Shown: one piece after another, positions 37,028 to 46,045 of the stretch
How the letters are laid out: each line of letters begins with the position of its first letter
How positions within the stretch are numbered: position 1 is the stretch's first letter
Translations under genes and position numbers: made by a program
Source of the DNA: Parvibaculum sp.
Lineage (GTDB): Bacteria; Pseudomonadota; Alphaproteobacteria; Parvibaculales; Parvibaculaceae
Length of the DNA: 64,000 nucleotides
Assembly: GCF_019635935.1 (NCBI RefSeq)
Contig: NZ_JAHBYN010000001.1
Location: forward strand, 496,001 to 560,000
Reading direction: 5' to 3'
Notes under the pieces: model-generated
Databases searched by the model: none
The model's input: only the letters and a program-made list of their open reading frames with translations
What the model was told of the DNA's origin: nothing

Positions 37028-37533
37028 CGTGCAGGCCTTTATGTCGTCGGGGCTTCGCGGGGTGCGGCCCGTGCGACGACGGGCCTCAGGCGGCCGGACA
37101 GCCGGCCGCGCAACGGGTGGTCGTGCCACCCGTAGTCGGCGAAGTTCGACAACATGTCGTCAGACGCATCATGGCCTTTGAGGCTCCGGAATCCGCGAAT
37201 CACGCGCCGCGCAGGGCGGCAGCTCGGCCTTTCTTAAGCGAGCCCATCCTGCCCGGCAAGCCTTTAAGAATTAACCAACCGGCCCCGCCGCCCGCCGCAT
37301 TTTGCGCCGCCTCGCTGTCCCCCGGGTCTTGATAGGCCGTTTCTGCAAGGCTATATGCATGGTTGAGACGATGTCACATCAACTTCAGCATGGCATAAGA
37401 CCCCGTGCTTGATGGGCAAAACGGGCGGCTTTCCTCGAAATTTCGATGAGGAATTCGGCCCGTGACTTGAACCGGGTGCCGCTCCTCGGCGTAGAGGAAA
37501 GGCTGCCGGGAAACCCCTAACGAGATTGGTCGA
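37028..37533. other. 506-bp divergent intergenic region with a structured folE leader
   Basis: No coding sequence. The left 250 bp belong to the cysS side and are GC-rich and featureless. The right 150 bp before folE can fold into a chain of hairpins: CCCGT/ACGGG near 37411-37425, CCTCG/CGATGAGG near 37433-37451, and CGGCCCG/CGGGTGCCG near 37456-37481. CTTTCCTC (37429-37436) is also exactly complementary to GAGGAAAG (37494-37501), so mutually exclusive structures are possible. The folE start has no good ribosome site. I do not recognise a known riboswitch here. Confidence 0.45.
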
Positions 37534-38169
37534 ATGGACATGAATGCTGTAGTTGATGGGCTCCGGGCCCGGACGGAGGACGACCGCCTGTCTCCCGTCG
37601 AAAAGCCGAGCCGCGAAGAGGCCGAAGCCGCCGTCCGCACCCTCATCGCATGGGCCGGCGACAACCCCGACCGCGAGGGCCTGATCGACACGCCCGGCCG
37701 CGTCGTGCGCGCCTACGAGGAGTTCTTCGAGGGCTACAACGAAGACCCCTACAAGGAATTGAGCCGCACCTTCGAGGAAGTCGAGGGTTACAACGACATG
37801 GTGATGCTGCGCGACATCAACATCGAGTCGCATTGCGAGCACCACATGGTCGCCATTCTCGGCCGCGCACATATCGCCTATGTGCCGACCAAGAAGGTTG
37901 TCGGCATTTCCAAGCTCGCCCGCGTCATCGAGATCTTCGCCCGCCGCCTGCAGACGCAGGAAACCATGACGGCGCAGATCGCCGACACGATCAACGCCGC
38001 GCTGCAGCCGCAGGGCGTCGCCATTCTGATCGAGGCGAAGCATCAATGCATGACGACGCGCGGCATCAAGAAGCCGGATGTCGCCACCATCACCACGCAG
38101 TTCACCGGCGTCTTCCGCGACGATCCGCGGATGGAAGCCCGTTTCATGCAGATGATCCGCGGATACTGA
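37534..38169 (+). CDS. folE: GTP cyclohydrolase I
   Basis: 211 residues. Converts GTP to 7,8-dihydroneopterin triphosphate, the entry step to folate. Zinc and catalytic residues are in [21 protein letters not shown] and [15 protein letters not shown], and the GTP-binding segment [20 protein letters not shown] is intact. The start is at 37534 (MDMN) or the next ATG at 37540. It ends in the [11 protein letters not shown] helix. It stands alone with a long structured leader upstream and a strong terminator downstream. Confidence 0.95.
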   Translation: MDMNAVVDGLRARTEDDRLSPVEKPSREEAEAAVRTLIAWAGDNPDREGLIDTPGRVVRAYEEFFEGYNEDPYKELSRTFEEVEGYNDMVMLRDINIESHCEHHMVAILGRAHIAYVPTKKVVGISKLARVIEIFARRLQTQETMTAQIADTINAALQPQGVAILIEAKHQCMTTRGIKKPDVATITTQFTGVFRDDPRMEARFMQMIRGY

Positions 38170-38197
38170 GCCAGTCAAGACGCAGGTTTTGACAAGA

Positions 38198-38230
38198 GGC
38201 CCCGCCTTCATCTGAATGGCGGGGCCTTTT
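38198..38230 (+). terminator. Rho-independent terminator of folE
   Basis: Perfect 9-bp stem GGCCCCGCC (38198-38206) / GGCGGGGCC (38218-38226) with an 11-nt loop, followed by TTTT. Confidence 0.85.
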
Positions 38231-38247
38231 CAATTCAGGAACAGGAC

Positions 38248-38682
38248 ATGACAGGCACATCCCCCTTCGCACCGCGCGGCACCGCGCAGGAAATTGAGGA
38301 AGGCGCGGCCTTCGCGCCGAAATTCGACAAGGACGGCCTCATCACCGCCGTCACGACGGATGCGAATACGGGCGAACTGCTGATGGTCGCCTGGATGAAC
38401 GCCGAGGCGCTGGCCCGCACCATCGAAACCGGCGAGGCCTGGTACTGGAGCCGCAGCCGCAACGAACTCTGGCACAAGGGCGACACCAGCGGACAGATTC
38501 AGACGGTGAAGGAACTCCGCACCGATTGCGATCAGGACACGGTCTGGCTGAAAGTCGAAGTCGGCGGCGACGGCGGCTGCTGCCATGTCGGCTACAAGGC
38601 CTGTTTCTATCGCCGCGTGCCGCTCGGCAAGCTCCCCGCCACGCTCGAACGCACCGGCGCCGAAAAATTGCCGCAACGCTGA
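38248..38682 (+). CDS. hisI: Phosphoribosyl-AMP cyclohydrolase
   Basis: 144 residues. Third step of histidine synthesis: opens the adenine ring of phosphoribosyl-AMP. Catalytic and metal residues are intact: the magnesium-binding DxDxD as RTDCDQD, the zinc Cys pair in [17 protein letters not shown], and the [26 protein letters not shown] core. A free-standing HisI without fused HisE, as usual in Alphaproteobacteria. No other his genes in the window. Confidence 0.95.
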   Translation: MTGTSPFAPRGTAQEIEEGAAFAPKFDKDGLITAVTTDANTGELLMVAWMNAEALARTIETGEAWYWSRSRNELWHKGDTSGQIQTVKELRTDCDQDTVWLKVEVGGDGGCCHVGYKACFYRRVPLGKLPATLERTGAEKLPQR

Positions 38683-38782
38683 GCGGCGTTGAAATTCGGT
38701 CACATTTACCGCCCATACAGCCGGCGTCGCCTTCCCCGCGAGGCGGCGCTGTTGCATTGTCTGACAAGCGTCGGGTTTCACC

Positions 38783-39853
38783 ATGAAGTCGTTTCGCATG
38801 CCCAAACCGAAAATCGGCCCGAAAATCGGCATCGCCCTTGGCGCCGGCGTCGCGCGCGGATGGACGCATATCGGCGTGCTGCGCGCCTTGTCCCGCGCCG
38901 GCATCGAAGCCGACATCGTGGCCGGCACATCGATCGGCGCGCTTGTCGGCGGCTGCCTCGTGGCAAACCGGCTGGACCCGCTGGAAGATTTCGCCCGCTC
39001 GCTGACGCGGCGGCGCATGTTGAGCCTGCTCGATCTGCGCTTCCGTTCCTCGGGCCTGATCGGCGACACGAAACTCGCCGAACTGATGCGCGAACAGCTT
39101 TCCGATCTGCGCATTGAAGACCTCGAGCGCACCTTTGTCGGCGTCGCCACCGAACTGACCACCGGCCACGAACTCTGGCTGCACAAGGGCGATCTCACCC
39201 AGGCGATCCGCGCCTCCTATGCGCTGCCCGGCGTCTTCGCGCCGGTCGCGGTCGACGGCCGCTGGCTGATCGACGGCGCGCTGGTCAACCCCGTGCCGGT
39301 TTCGGTCGCCCGCGCGCTGGGCGCCCGCGTCGTCATTGCGGTCAATCTCAACAACGATCCCTTCGACCCCTCGATTCACCGCCAGACCCGGTCCGCGCGT
39401 TTCCCCGGCTATGTCGGCGGCGCGCCGCCGGCCTTGCCGGAAGACGAACTCTTCCGCGAATTGCAGGAGCGCATCGAGGAGGAAACGTCGGCGGAGGAAG
39501 ATGCCTCGCTGACGCAGGGCGAAGCCACGCCCGTCGCCGCCCGCATCCGCGAAAAGCTGAAAACCCTGCGCTGGAAGAAGACGCCCGAACAGGAATTGAT
39601 GCGCCGCGTCATCGGTGGCCGCAAGCGCGGCCCCGGCATCGCCAGCGTCATGCTGGCCTCGCTCAACATCGTTCAGGATCGCCTTGGCCGCATGCGCATG
39701 GCCGGCGACCCGCCCGACGTGATGATCGCGCCGAAAGTCGGACATCTGAGCCTGCTCGACTTCGACCACGCGGACGAACTGATCCGTCTCGGCGAAGAAG
39801 CAGCCGAAGACGCGATCCCGCACATCCACGAGACGATTGAATTGATGAGTTAG
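38783..39853 (+). CDS. Patatin-like phospholipase (RssA-like)
   Basis: 356 residues. Serine/aspartate lipid acylhydrolase: oxyanion loop IALGAGVARGWTHIGVL, nucleophile elbow VAGTSIGALVGG (Ser of GTSIG) and catalytic Asp in LIDGALVNPVPV. The last 130 residues are an acidic helical extension specific to this subgroup. No signal peptide; probably cytoplasmic or membrane-peripheral. Single gene, convergent on the CBS-domain gene with a 3-bp gap. Confidence 0.9.
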   Translation: MKSFRMPKPKIGPKIGIALGAGVARGWTHIGVLRALSRAGIEADIVAGTSIGALVGGCLVANRLDPLEDFARSLTRRRMLSLLDLRFRSSGLIGDTKLAELMREQLSDLRIEDLERTFVGVATELTTGHELWLHKGDLTQAIRASYALPGVFAPVAVDGRWLIDGALVNPVPVSVARALGARVVIAVNLNNDPFDPSIHRQTRSARFPGYVGGAPPALPEDELFRELQERIEEETSAEEDASLTQGEATPVAARIREKLKTLRWKKTPEQELMRRVIGGRKRGPGIASVMLASLNIVQDRLGRMRMAGDPPDVMIAPKVGHLSLLDFDHADELIRLGEEAAEDAIPHIHETIELMS

Positions 39854-39856
39854 CCG

Positions 39857-40285
39857 TCAGCCGGTGGCGATATAGAGCTTCAGCGCTTCGGTCTCCATCA
39901 CCGTCTCGGCGATCCGGTGCTTCACCACGTCGCCGATCGAAACGATCCCGACAAGCTCGCCATCCTCGATCACCGGCAGATGGCGGAACCGCCCCGCCGT
40001 CATCGAATCCATCAATTCGTCGATCGAGTCGTTGAGGCCGCATGTGATGATGCGCGACGTCATGGCCTCGCGCACCGGCGTTGTCAGCGCCGCCGCGCCG
40101 ACCCGCGCGATCGCCTTGATGACATCGCGCTCCGAGACGATGCCGAGCACCTTGCGGTCCTGCATCACGACAATGGCGCCGATCCGCCGTTCGCTCAGCG
40201 TCGTCGCTACCTGACCCAGCGTGGCGTTCGGATCGACCGTCACCACCTCCGGGCCCTTCGCCTTCAAAATCGCCGCAACGTTCAT
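39857..40285 (-). CDS. Tandem CBS-domain protein
   Basis: 142 residues made of two CBS modules (about 5-60 and 70-130): GAIVVMQDRKVLGIVSERDV and RHLPVIEDGELVGIVSIGDV. Such stand-alone pairs bind adenosine nucleotides and act as energy sensors. The start at 40285 has GGGAGGAG upstream. Single gene. Confidence 0.92.
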   Translation of the reverse strand: MNVAAILKAKGPEVVTVDPNATLGQVATTLSERRIGAIVVMQDRKVLGIVSERDVIKAIARVGAAALTTPVREAMTSRIITCGLNDSIDELMDSMTAGRFRHLPVIEDGELVGIVSIGDVVKHRIAETVMETEALKLYIATG

Positions 40286-40515
40286 GGCATCTCCTCCCGG
40301 TCGGGTCCCGGCGGACAAGCCGCGACCACGGGCAATCGCCCGAACCGAAATGATGCGACATTCCGCCGCAGCGAGCAAGGACAACAACAAAAACCCACGG
40401 ATTCCGCGACGTAAAGATGGGCCCTTTGACTTCCAGGCCCGCCCGCCCGGATACTGCCTCACCGTTTACCGAGTCCCGCCCCCGCGTCCCGCAGCAACAA
40501 TCCGGCTCCCGCCTC

Positions 40516-41820
40516 ATGTGGCAACGCGCCTATCTGAACCGTCTGAAGCGCGACCTCGATCTCTGGATCGAGCGCGGCTGGGTGACCGCGGCCAATGCCG
40601 ACGCGATCCTCGCCTCCGCCGCCGAGCCCGGCGCGTCCACGCGCCGCATGCCGGCCATCCTCGCAATTCTCGGCGCGGTGCTGATCGGCTTTGCGGTGAT
40701 GAGCTTCGTTGCCGCCAACTGGCAGGAAATCTCGAAACTCACCAAGATTGTCCTGATCTTCGCGGCGATGTGGACGGCCTATGGCGCGGCCATCGTCCTC
40801 GAAAAGCGCGGCCATGCGAATTTCGCACAGGCCGCTGTCCTGATCGGCCTCGGCCTCTTCGGCGCCGGCATCATGCTGATCGCGCAGATCTACCACATCG
40901 TCACCGACGATCCGGGCGGCGTGCTTGCATGGTGCGTCGCGGCGCTCGCCACCGCATGGCTGCTCTCGTCGCGTGCCGCACTGGCGCTCGGCATCCTGCT
41001 GGCTGTCGTCTGGACATGGTTTGCAATCGACATGAACGACGCGGTGCCGCACTGGGCCTTCTGGTTCGCATGGGCGGCCGCCGCCGCGCTGGCGCTGCGC
41101 CTCTCCTGGACACCTGCCCTTCACCTGGTCCTGATCGCCGGTTTCCTGTGGCAGGCCATCAACGTCGAGGCGATCATGGGCCTCACCGGCCTCTCGCCCT
41201 CGCAATTCGCGGTCTTCGTCGCCCTCGAAGCGCTGGCGCTGTGGATGGCGGCGCTCGCCTTCGCACGTGACGGCGCCCGTCTGGGCAGCGTCGCCGAGGC
41301 CTATGGCATCGTCGTCGCCTTCGCGCTGGTCGGCTTCTTTCAGGTCGACCCCGGCGAATATGACCGCGCCGCCGAGGGCGCCGCCGGTCCGACCTTGATC
41401 GCGGCCACCGCCATGCTCGCCGCCGCGCTCGCCGCCCTTGCCGTCATGCGCGGTCGCTTGCCGTCGCGCCATGTGGCCGGCGTCGCCGCGCTGGCCGCCC
41501 TCGCCATCGCCTATCCGCTTCTCTCCGCCTCGGAGAACGCCGCCTTGATCCCGTGGATCTATGCCGCCGCCATTCTGGTGCTTGCCGCATGGCTGGTTTC
41601 ATGGGGTTCGGCGAGCGGCAGCCGGTTTGCCGTCAATTTCGGCTTCGTCGTCTTCGCGGCCGAAGTCCTCTGGCTCTACTTCGCGACGCTCGGCACGCTT
41701 CTCGACACCGCGATCTTCTTCGCACTCGGCGGTGTCTTGCTGATCGTCGGCAGCATCGTCTTCGAGCGTATGCGCCGCCGCATCGTCCGCGGCACCGCCA
41801 CCGAAGGGGGTGCGGCATGA
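40516..41820 (+). CDS. DUF2157 polytopic membrane protein
   Basis: About 434 residues. A cytoplasmic N-terminus (RLKRDLDLWIERGWVTAANA) typical of DUF2157 is followed by twelve or so hydrophobic segments beginning AILAILGAVLIGFAVMSFVA. Function unknown. Start uncertain: ATG 40516 begins at the conserved domain, ATG 40417 adds 33 Pro/Arg-rich residues. Its stop overlaps the next start as ATGA; in many genomes DUF2157 and GDYXXLXY proteins are similarly paired. Confidence 0.85.
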   Translation: MWQRAYLNRLKRDLDLWIERGWVTAANADAILASAAEPGASTRRMPAILAILGAVLIGFAVMSFVAANWQEISKLTKIVLIFAAMWTAYGAAIVLEKRGHANFAQAAVLIGLGLFGAGIMLIAQIYHIVTDDPGGVLAWCVAALATAWLLSSRAALALGILLAVVWTWFAIDMNDAVPHWAFWFAWAAAAALALRLSWTPALHLVLIAGFLWQAINVEAIMGLTGLSPSQFAVFVALEALALWMAALAFARDGARLGSVAEAYGIVVAFALVGFFQVDPGEYDRAAEGAAGPTLIAATAMLAAALAALAVMRGRLPSRHVAGVAALAALAIAYPLLSASENAALIPWIYAAAILVLAAWLVSWGSASGSRFAVNFGFVVFAAEVLWLYFATLGTLLDTAIFFALGGVLLIVGSIVFERMRRRIVRGTATEGGAA

Positions 41821-42434
41821 ACCCCCGTTTCGGCATGGCGCTGATCGTGCTGGCGCTCGGGCAAACGCTGTTTCTCGGCGCCATGATCTGGGACCGGGTG
41901 ACGCTGCTGCGCTCGCCCGACGTCGTCACCTTGAAGACCGCGCCCATCGACCCGCGCGACATTTTCCGCGGTTACTACGTCATTCTGAGCTACGAGATTT
42001 CGCAACTGCCGCTCGACAAACTTTCGGGCGACGACGAATTCACCGAAGGCGATACCATTCATGTCGAGCTTGCGCCGGACGGCGACACATGGAAAGCCGT
42101 CGCCGCATGGCGCGACCGCCCGGAGCCGGCGGACGGCAACAAGATCATCCGTGGACGTATCACTTACGTCCTTGAGAACCGGATGGTCACCCGCGCCCCG
42201 GTCGACGACACGGAAATGACGGCGCCCGAAGCGCCCTGCCCCGGCTGCAAGACGGTCACCATCGTCTACGGCATCGAAAGCTATTTCATCCCCGAAGGCG
42301 ACGGCCAGGAACTTGAGGACGAACGCAACGCCGGCATCCTCACCGTCGATGTTGCGCTCGGCCGCAGCGGCACCCCCGCCATCAAGGGCCTGCGCCTCAA
42401 TGGCGAACCGGTCTACGAAGAGCCGGTCTTCTGA
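41817..42434 (+). CDS. GDYXXLXY domain protein
   Basis: 205 residues. One N-terminal membrane helix (MALIVLALGQTLFLGAMIWD), then an extracytoplasmic domain with the family motif FRGYYVILSYEIS and the closing segment IKGLRLNGEPVYEE. A CPGC pair (PEAPCPGCKTV) could bind metal or form a disulfide. Translationally coupled to the DUF2157 gene by a 4-bp overlap, implying a joint membrane complex of unknown function. Confidence 0.85.
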   Translation: MNPRFGMALIVLALGQTLFLGAMIWDRVTLLRSPDVVTLKTAPIDPRDIFRGYYVILSYEISQLPLDKLSGDDEFTEGDTIHVELAPDGDTWKAVAAWRDRPEPADGNKIIRGRITYVLENRMVTRAPVDDTEMTAPEAPCPGCKTVTIVYGIESYFIPEGDGQELEDERNAGILTVDVALGRSGTPAIKGLRLNGEPVYEEPVF

Positions 42435-42506
42435 GGCGGGGATAAGTTTTCTCGAAAATTCGATTTTGGAAATTTGAGTCGGAAATTCGGACCGCGTTCG
42501 AGTCGA

Positions 42507-42542
42507 TTCCGGGATCGGTTGGCGTCGCTCCCGATCCCGGAA
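42507..42542. terminator. 12-bp perfect inverted repeat between convergent genes
   Basis: TTCCGGGATCGG (42507-42518) pairs with CCGATCCCGGAA (42531-42542) around a 12-nt loop. No T-run follows on either strand, so it is a probable bidirectional transcript end or 3'-stabilising hairpin between the GDYXXLXY and carotenoid oxygenase genes. Confidence 0.5.
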
Positions 42543-42616
42543 ATTCGCTCGCAACAGTAACGTGACAGTTTTTGACAAAACGGTGACAGACGCTGCCAAA
42601 ACCGGGGATAAGTGCC

Positions 42617-44044
42617 TCAGCCGGCGTCCCGCCAGTTGCCGTGAAAGCCGAACGGCACCCGCGCCGGCAGCTCGACACGCGCCAGCGGCCCCTTGGAAAT
42701 ATCGTCCGTATCGAGAACGATGAAGTCGCTGATATTGCGCGCCGTGTCGTAAACCAGCGACACCACAAAGCCGTCGCCCTCCGCCGCGCCTTCCTTGCGC
42801 GGCACGAAAACCGGCTCATGCACATAGCATCCCGCACCCGCTTCCCATTCGCGCCGCTTGCCGCTCGCAAGATCGATATGCACCAGCGTGTCGAAGGACG
42901 CGCCCGGCACCTTCGGTGCCTTTGTCGCCGCGTAATAGCCGTGGCGATAGCCATGCCCGGCGAAACGTTCGTCGAGACGCGGAAACTCGCCGCCGAGATC
43001 GGTCAGTGCTTCTTCGGTGTAGCTGTCGGAATTTCCGTCGAGGTCGAACGTCCAGCGCACAAGCTGTCCCTGCTCGTCGAGAAGATCGGTCGGCGCCTTC
43101 TTGCCGTCGGCGCTCGGGAAAAGCGGCACGCGGCTGTATTTCATCATGTCGGCAACGATGCGCGTACGTCCGCCATCATGCGTCGTATAGGCGTTCATCG
43201 GGTGATAGACATAGCAGGGATCGCCCTTGAACCAGCGGATCGTATCGGTCGAGGCATTGCGCGCCATGATGCCGATATGCGTGCCGGCATCGGGATCCCA
43301 CGCAATCACCGGCCCGCCTTTCATGATGCGCTCGACATCGATCGTCGCCGGAAAGATCGGGAAGATCACATGCTCGTCGGTAACGATGAAGTCATGCACC
43401 ATGCTGGCGTAAGGCGCCTTGAAGGTTTCGCTGCGCGTCAGCTTGCCGTCGCGGTCGACGACCTGGTACGAAATGTCCGGCGTCCCCGGCCCCGCCGCCA
43501 TGTAGCCGAAGAAAATCATTTCGCCGGTCTTCGGATCGAATTTCGGATGCGCCGTCATCGGGCCGTTATACTTGCCCTCGAAGTTCCACGAGCCCGTCGT
43601 CTCCAGCGTGTCGCCATCCATCGCCACCGGCGAACTTCCCTCGTCCAGCGCCATCAGCTTGCCCGCATGCCACACGACATTTGTGTTGGCGACATTGCGC
43701 TTGATGTTTTCGGCGCCCGGCAGCGGCGCTTCGCCGAACGCCATCGAAATCCGCCGCTCGCCGGCCTTGCGCTGCGCTTCGTATTGTTCGGTCCTCACCC
43801 AGCGGTTGCGATAGCTCGCCTTGCCGCCCTCGACATGGATCGCATGGATCATGCCTTCGCCGAGAAACCAGTGATGCTGGTGACCGAGCGGCGGAAACAT
43901 CGGGTTCGGACCGTTCCGATAAAGCGTGCCCGCCAGCGCTGCCGGCAATTCGCCATAGACCACGAGGTCGGGCGCATCGCATTCGGCCGCTACCGGCGCG
44001 AAATTGTGCTGCAGGAAAGGATTGTTCGGATAGGGCTTGGACAT
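42617..44044 (-). CDS. Carotenoid oxygenase / lignostilbene dioxygenase family protein
   Basis: 475 residues, RPE65-type seven-bladed propeller. Iron-ligating His are expected in GPMTAHPKFDPKTGE, APYASMVHDFIVTDEHVIFP, YVYHPMNAYTTHDG and the C-terminal PFGFHGNWRDAG, all present. It cleaves C=C double bonds of carotenoids, apocarotenoids or stilbenes; which one is not readable. The start at 44044 has GGGAGGAG upstream. Divergent from a TetR regulator with a palindromic operator between them, so probably substrate-induced. Confidence 0.92.
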   Translation of the reverse strand: MSKPYPNNPFLQHNFAPVAAECDAPDLVVYGELPAALAGTLYRNGPNPMFPPLGHQHHWFLGEGMIHAIHVEGGKASYRNRWVRTEQYEAQRKAGERRISMAFGEAPLPGAENIKRNVANTNVVWHAGKLMALDEGSSPVAMDGDTLETTGSWNFEGKYNGPMTAHPKFDPKTGEMIFFGYMAAGPGTPDISYQVVDRDGKLTRSETFKAPYASMVHDFIVTDEHVIFPIFPATIDVERIMKGGPVIAWDPDAGTHIGIMARNASTDTIRWFKGDPCYVYHPMNAYTTHDGGRTRIVADMMKYSRVPLFPSADGKKAPTDLLDEQGQLVRWTFDLDGNSDSYTEEALTDLGGEFPRLDERFAGHGYRHGYYAATKAPKVPGASFDTLVHIDLASGKRREWEAGAGCYVHEPVFVPRKEGAAEGDGFVVSLVYDTARNISDFIVLDTDDISKGPLARVELPARVPFGFHGNWRDAG

Positions 44045-44080
44045 GGCGCGCTCCTCCCGGAATGGCGGCAAAAACCAATT

Positions 44081-44108
44081 CTATAACACTGTTATGAACA
44101 TGTTATAG
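44081..44108. promoter_or_regulatory. Palindromic operator of the TetR-type regulator
   Basis: CTATAACA (44081-44088) is inverted as TGTTATAG (44101-44108). A second palindrome TAACA-C-TGTTA (44084-44094) overlaps the left arm. The site lies 36 bp upstream of the oxygenase start and 43 bp upstream of the regulator start, in the position for a shared TetR operator. Confidence 0.65.
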
Positions 44109-44151
44109 TTAGCGCTGGACAGAAGGTCAAGCCTGTTCGATAGAGAAACCG

Positions 44152-44835
44152 ATGAGTACAGACGAAAAAACAACCGCCGCCGAAGACCGCCGCAACGCGC
44201 AACGCGAAGCATTGCTCGACGCAGCTAGCGAAATGCTGATGCATGGCGGGCCGGACGCGATCTCGCTGCGCAAACTGGCAACGAAGGTCGGCACCTCCAC
44301 AATGGCCGTCTACACGGCATTCGGCGGCAAGGAAGGTCTGATCACCGCACTGTTCGAGGAAGCCTTCGACCGGCTTGCGGCGGCGCAGAACGCGGTGCCG
44401 CGCAATCCCGAGCCGATCCTCTGGCTCGCCAGCCTCTCGCGCGCCTATCGCGACTTCGCGCTGAAGAACCCGTCCTATTATGCGTTGATGATCAGCGCCA
44501 CATTGCCGGTGCCCGCGTCATTGCGCCACGACGAACCGGCGGCGGGCGAACCGGCGGCGCGCAGCATCGCGCGGCATCCCTCCTATCAGAACCTGCTCGA
44601 TGCGATCGAAGCCTGCATCGCCGAGGGCAGCATGCCGGCAGATGCCGGCCCGGCGATCATCGCCGATGCCCTTTGGGCAACGGTGCACGGACTATGCAGT
44701 CTTGAGCTGGCGGGCTTTCACATCAGCGCCGAAGACGCGGAGAAACGCTTCGGCGTCGCGGCGGGCGCCGTCATGCGCGGCCTGCTGACGCCGAAGGGCC
44801 TCAAGAAATACGAGAGCTTCACTCGTTCCCGCTGA
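44152..44835 (+). CDS. TetR/AcrR family transcriptional regulator
   Basis: 227 residues. N-terminal helix-turn-helix: AREALLDAASEMLMHGGPDA-type helix 1, then ISLRKLATKVGTSTMAVYTAFGGKEGLI as helices 2-3. The C-terminal ligand domain includes RDFALKNPSYYALMIS and DALWATVHGLCSLELAGF, resembling the WHG type. Likely represses itself and the divergent carotenoid oxygenase gene. Its 3' end overlaps the convergent DUF4389 gene by 17 bp. Confidence 0.9.
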   Translation: MSTDEKTTAAEDRRNAQREALLDAASEMLMHGGPDAISLRKLATKVGTSTMAVYTAFGGKEGLITALFEEAFDRLAAAQNAVPRNPEPILWLASLSRAYRDFALKNPSYYALMISATLPVPASLRHDEPAAGEPAARSIARHPSYQNLLDAIEACIAEGSMPADAGPAIIADALWATVHGLCSLELAGFHISAEDAEKRFGVAAGAVMRGLLTPKGLKKYESFTRSR

Positions 44836-45151
44836 CCGACGGAAACTTGCCGAGCGGAAACGGCTTGTCCTCGCGTGCGAAGATCACGAAGGCGAGGCAC
44901 TCCCAGACATATTGCACGAGGTTGCGGCTGAAGCTGCGCAACTCCTCGTTCTTGTCGCCGGTGACCAGAATGACGACGAACTGGATCGCGCCAAGAAAGA
45001 TCGCCACCGAAAAGGCGACATTGCCGAGAAACCAGAACACGACCATGTAAAGCAGCCGTATCCAGAGATCGCGGCGTTCCGGCGCCGCCGCCGCGCCATC
45101 GGCTTGCGATGCGCCAGGCTGGGGGTCCGAATGGGCAGATGTATCGCTCAT
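44819..45151 (-). CDS. DUF4389 membrane protein
   Basis: 110 residues. A disordered N-terminal 25 residues are followed by one long hydrophobic hairpin (RLLYMVVFWFLGNVAFSVAI, then LGAIQFVVILVTGDKNEELR) and the DUF4389 tail FSRNLVQYVWECLAFVIFA. Function unknown. AGGAGGAG lies upstream of the ATG. Confidence 0.85.
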   Translation of the reverse strand: MSDTSAHSDPQPGASQADGAAAAPERRDLWIRLLYMVVFWFLGNVAFSVAIFLGAIQFVVILVTGDKNEELRSFSRNLVQYVWECLAFVIFAREDKPFPLGKFPSVSGNE

Positions 45152-45235
45152 GGATCGTCTCCTCCTGAAAGTCCCGGTCCGCCAAAGGCCGTTATTGTGA
45201 TGTGGTTATGCCGGCACGAAAGTCAACGCCCGGCG

Positions 45236-46045
45236 CTATTTCTCGCGATCCTTGCCGAGCCATTCGCCGTAGCCGACATTGCCCGGCCCGCCCGATGGCG
45301 AATAGCGGATCGGATCGAAAAGACCGAAAAGCAGCAGCCCCGCCAGAAATCCGCCGAGATGCGCCTCCCATGCGACCTGCGCGGTCACGCCGAGCGCACC
45401 GGAAAGCGCGGTCGCGCCGAACAGAAAGTTGAGACCGATCCACACGCCGACGAATATCAGCGTCCGCCGGTCGGCCAACGAGGCGAAAATACCGGCGCTG
45501 CGCTGCGGCGCGCCGTCGAGCCTGTTGCCGCCAAGCGCACCGAGCGGCCCGTCGCCGAGGAACACGAAACGCGCCGCGCCGCCCATCAGCCCCGAAATCG
45601 CCGCCGACGCGCCGACCACCGGCACGGGCGATGCCGGATAGATCGCCACATGGAGGAACGCGCCGGCCGCGCCGCAAACAAAATAGAAAACGAAAAAGCG
45701 CAACGCGCCGAAGCGCCGCGCCAGCGGCGAACCGAAGGCGAGCAGCCACACCGAATTGACGATCAGATGCGTCCACCCGCCATGCAGGAAGGTGTAGGTG
45801 ATCGGCGTCCAGATTGCGGCGGCAAACCCACCCGGCAATCCTTCGACGACACCGTTCACACCGGAGTAGCGCAAGGGAAACAGCGCAAAACGGAAAAGCA
45901 CCTCGCGCTGCGCGGCGAGCGGCAGCCATTCGATCAGCAGGTGCAGCCCGACAATGGCGGCAAGCAAAGCCAGCACCGCTCCGGGGATGTTGAAAGCCGG
46001 CGGCTCTTTATAGGGCGGCGCCTCCCTCTGCCACGGATCAGCCAT
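45236..46045 (-). CDS. Rhomboid-family intramembrane serine protease
   Basis: 269 residues with about six to seven membrane segments. The WTPITYTFLHGGWTHLIVNS segment carries the HG/N region, the nucleophile Ser is in VVGASAAISGLMGG, and the catalytic His in QVAWEAHLGGFLAGLLL. Cleaves transmembrane substrates. It overlaps the upstream isomerase gene by 8 bp, so the two are translationally coupled. Confidence 0.92.
   Translation of the reverse strand: MADPWQREAPPYKEPPAFNIPGAVLALLAAIVGLHLLIEWLPLAAQREVLFRFALFPLRYSGVNGVVEGLPGGFAAAIWTPITYTFLHGGWTHLIVNSVWLLAFGSPLARRFGALRFFVFYFVCGAAGAFLHVAIYPASPVPVVGASAAISGLMGGAARFVFLGDGPLGALGGNRLDGAPQRSAGIFASLADRRTLIFVGVWIGLNFLFGATALSGALGVTAQVAWEAHLGGFLAGLLLFGLFDPIRYSPSGGPGNVGYGEWLGKDREK

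Noticed and set aside
34364-37135. 923-codon plus-strand open frame
   Set aside because: Antisense to cysS, the Fe-S scaffold gene and part of thrS; no recognisable protein.
37090-37135. Possible sigma-54 promoter upstream of cysS (TGGCACG ... TTGC on the minus strand)
   Set aside because: The two elements are 8 bases apart instead of 4, so the GG-GC spacing is wrong.
37400-37533. THF-II, cobalamin or SAM riboswitch before folE
   Set aside because: The region looks structured but I could not match the conserved sequence boxes of any of these classes; kept only as an unassigned structured leader.
42641-44086. 481-codon plus-strand open frame
   Set aside because: Antisense to the carotenoid oxygenase, whose iron-ligand His residues are all present on the minus strand.
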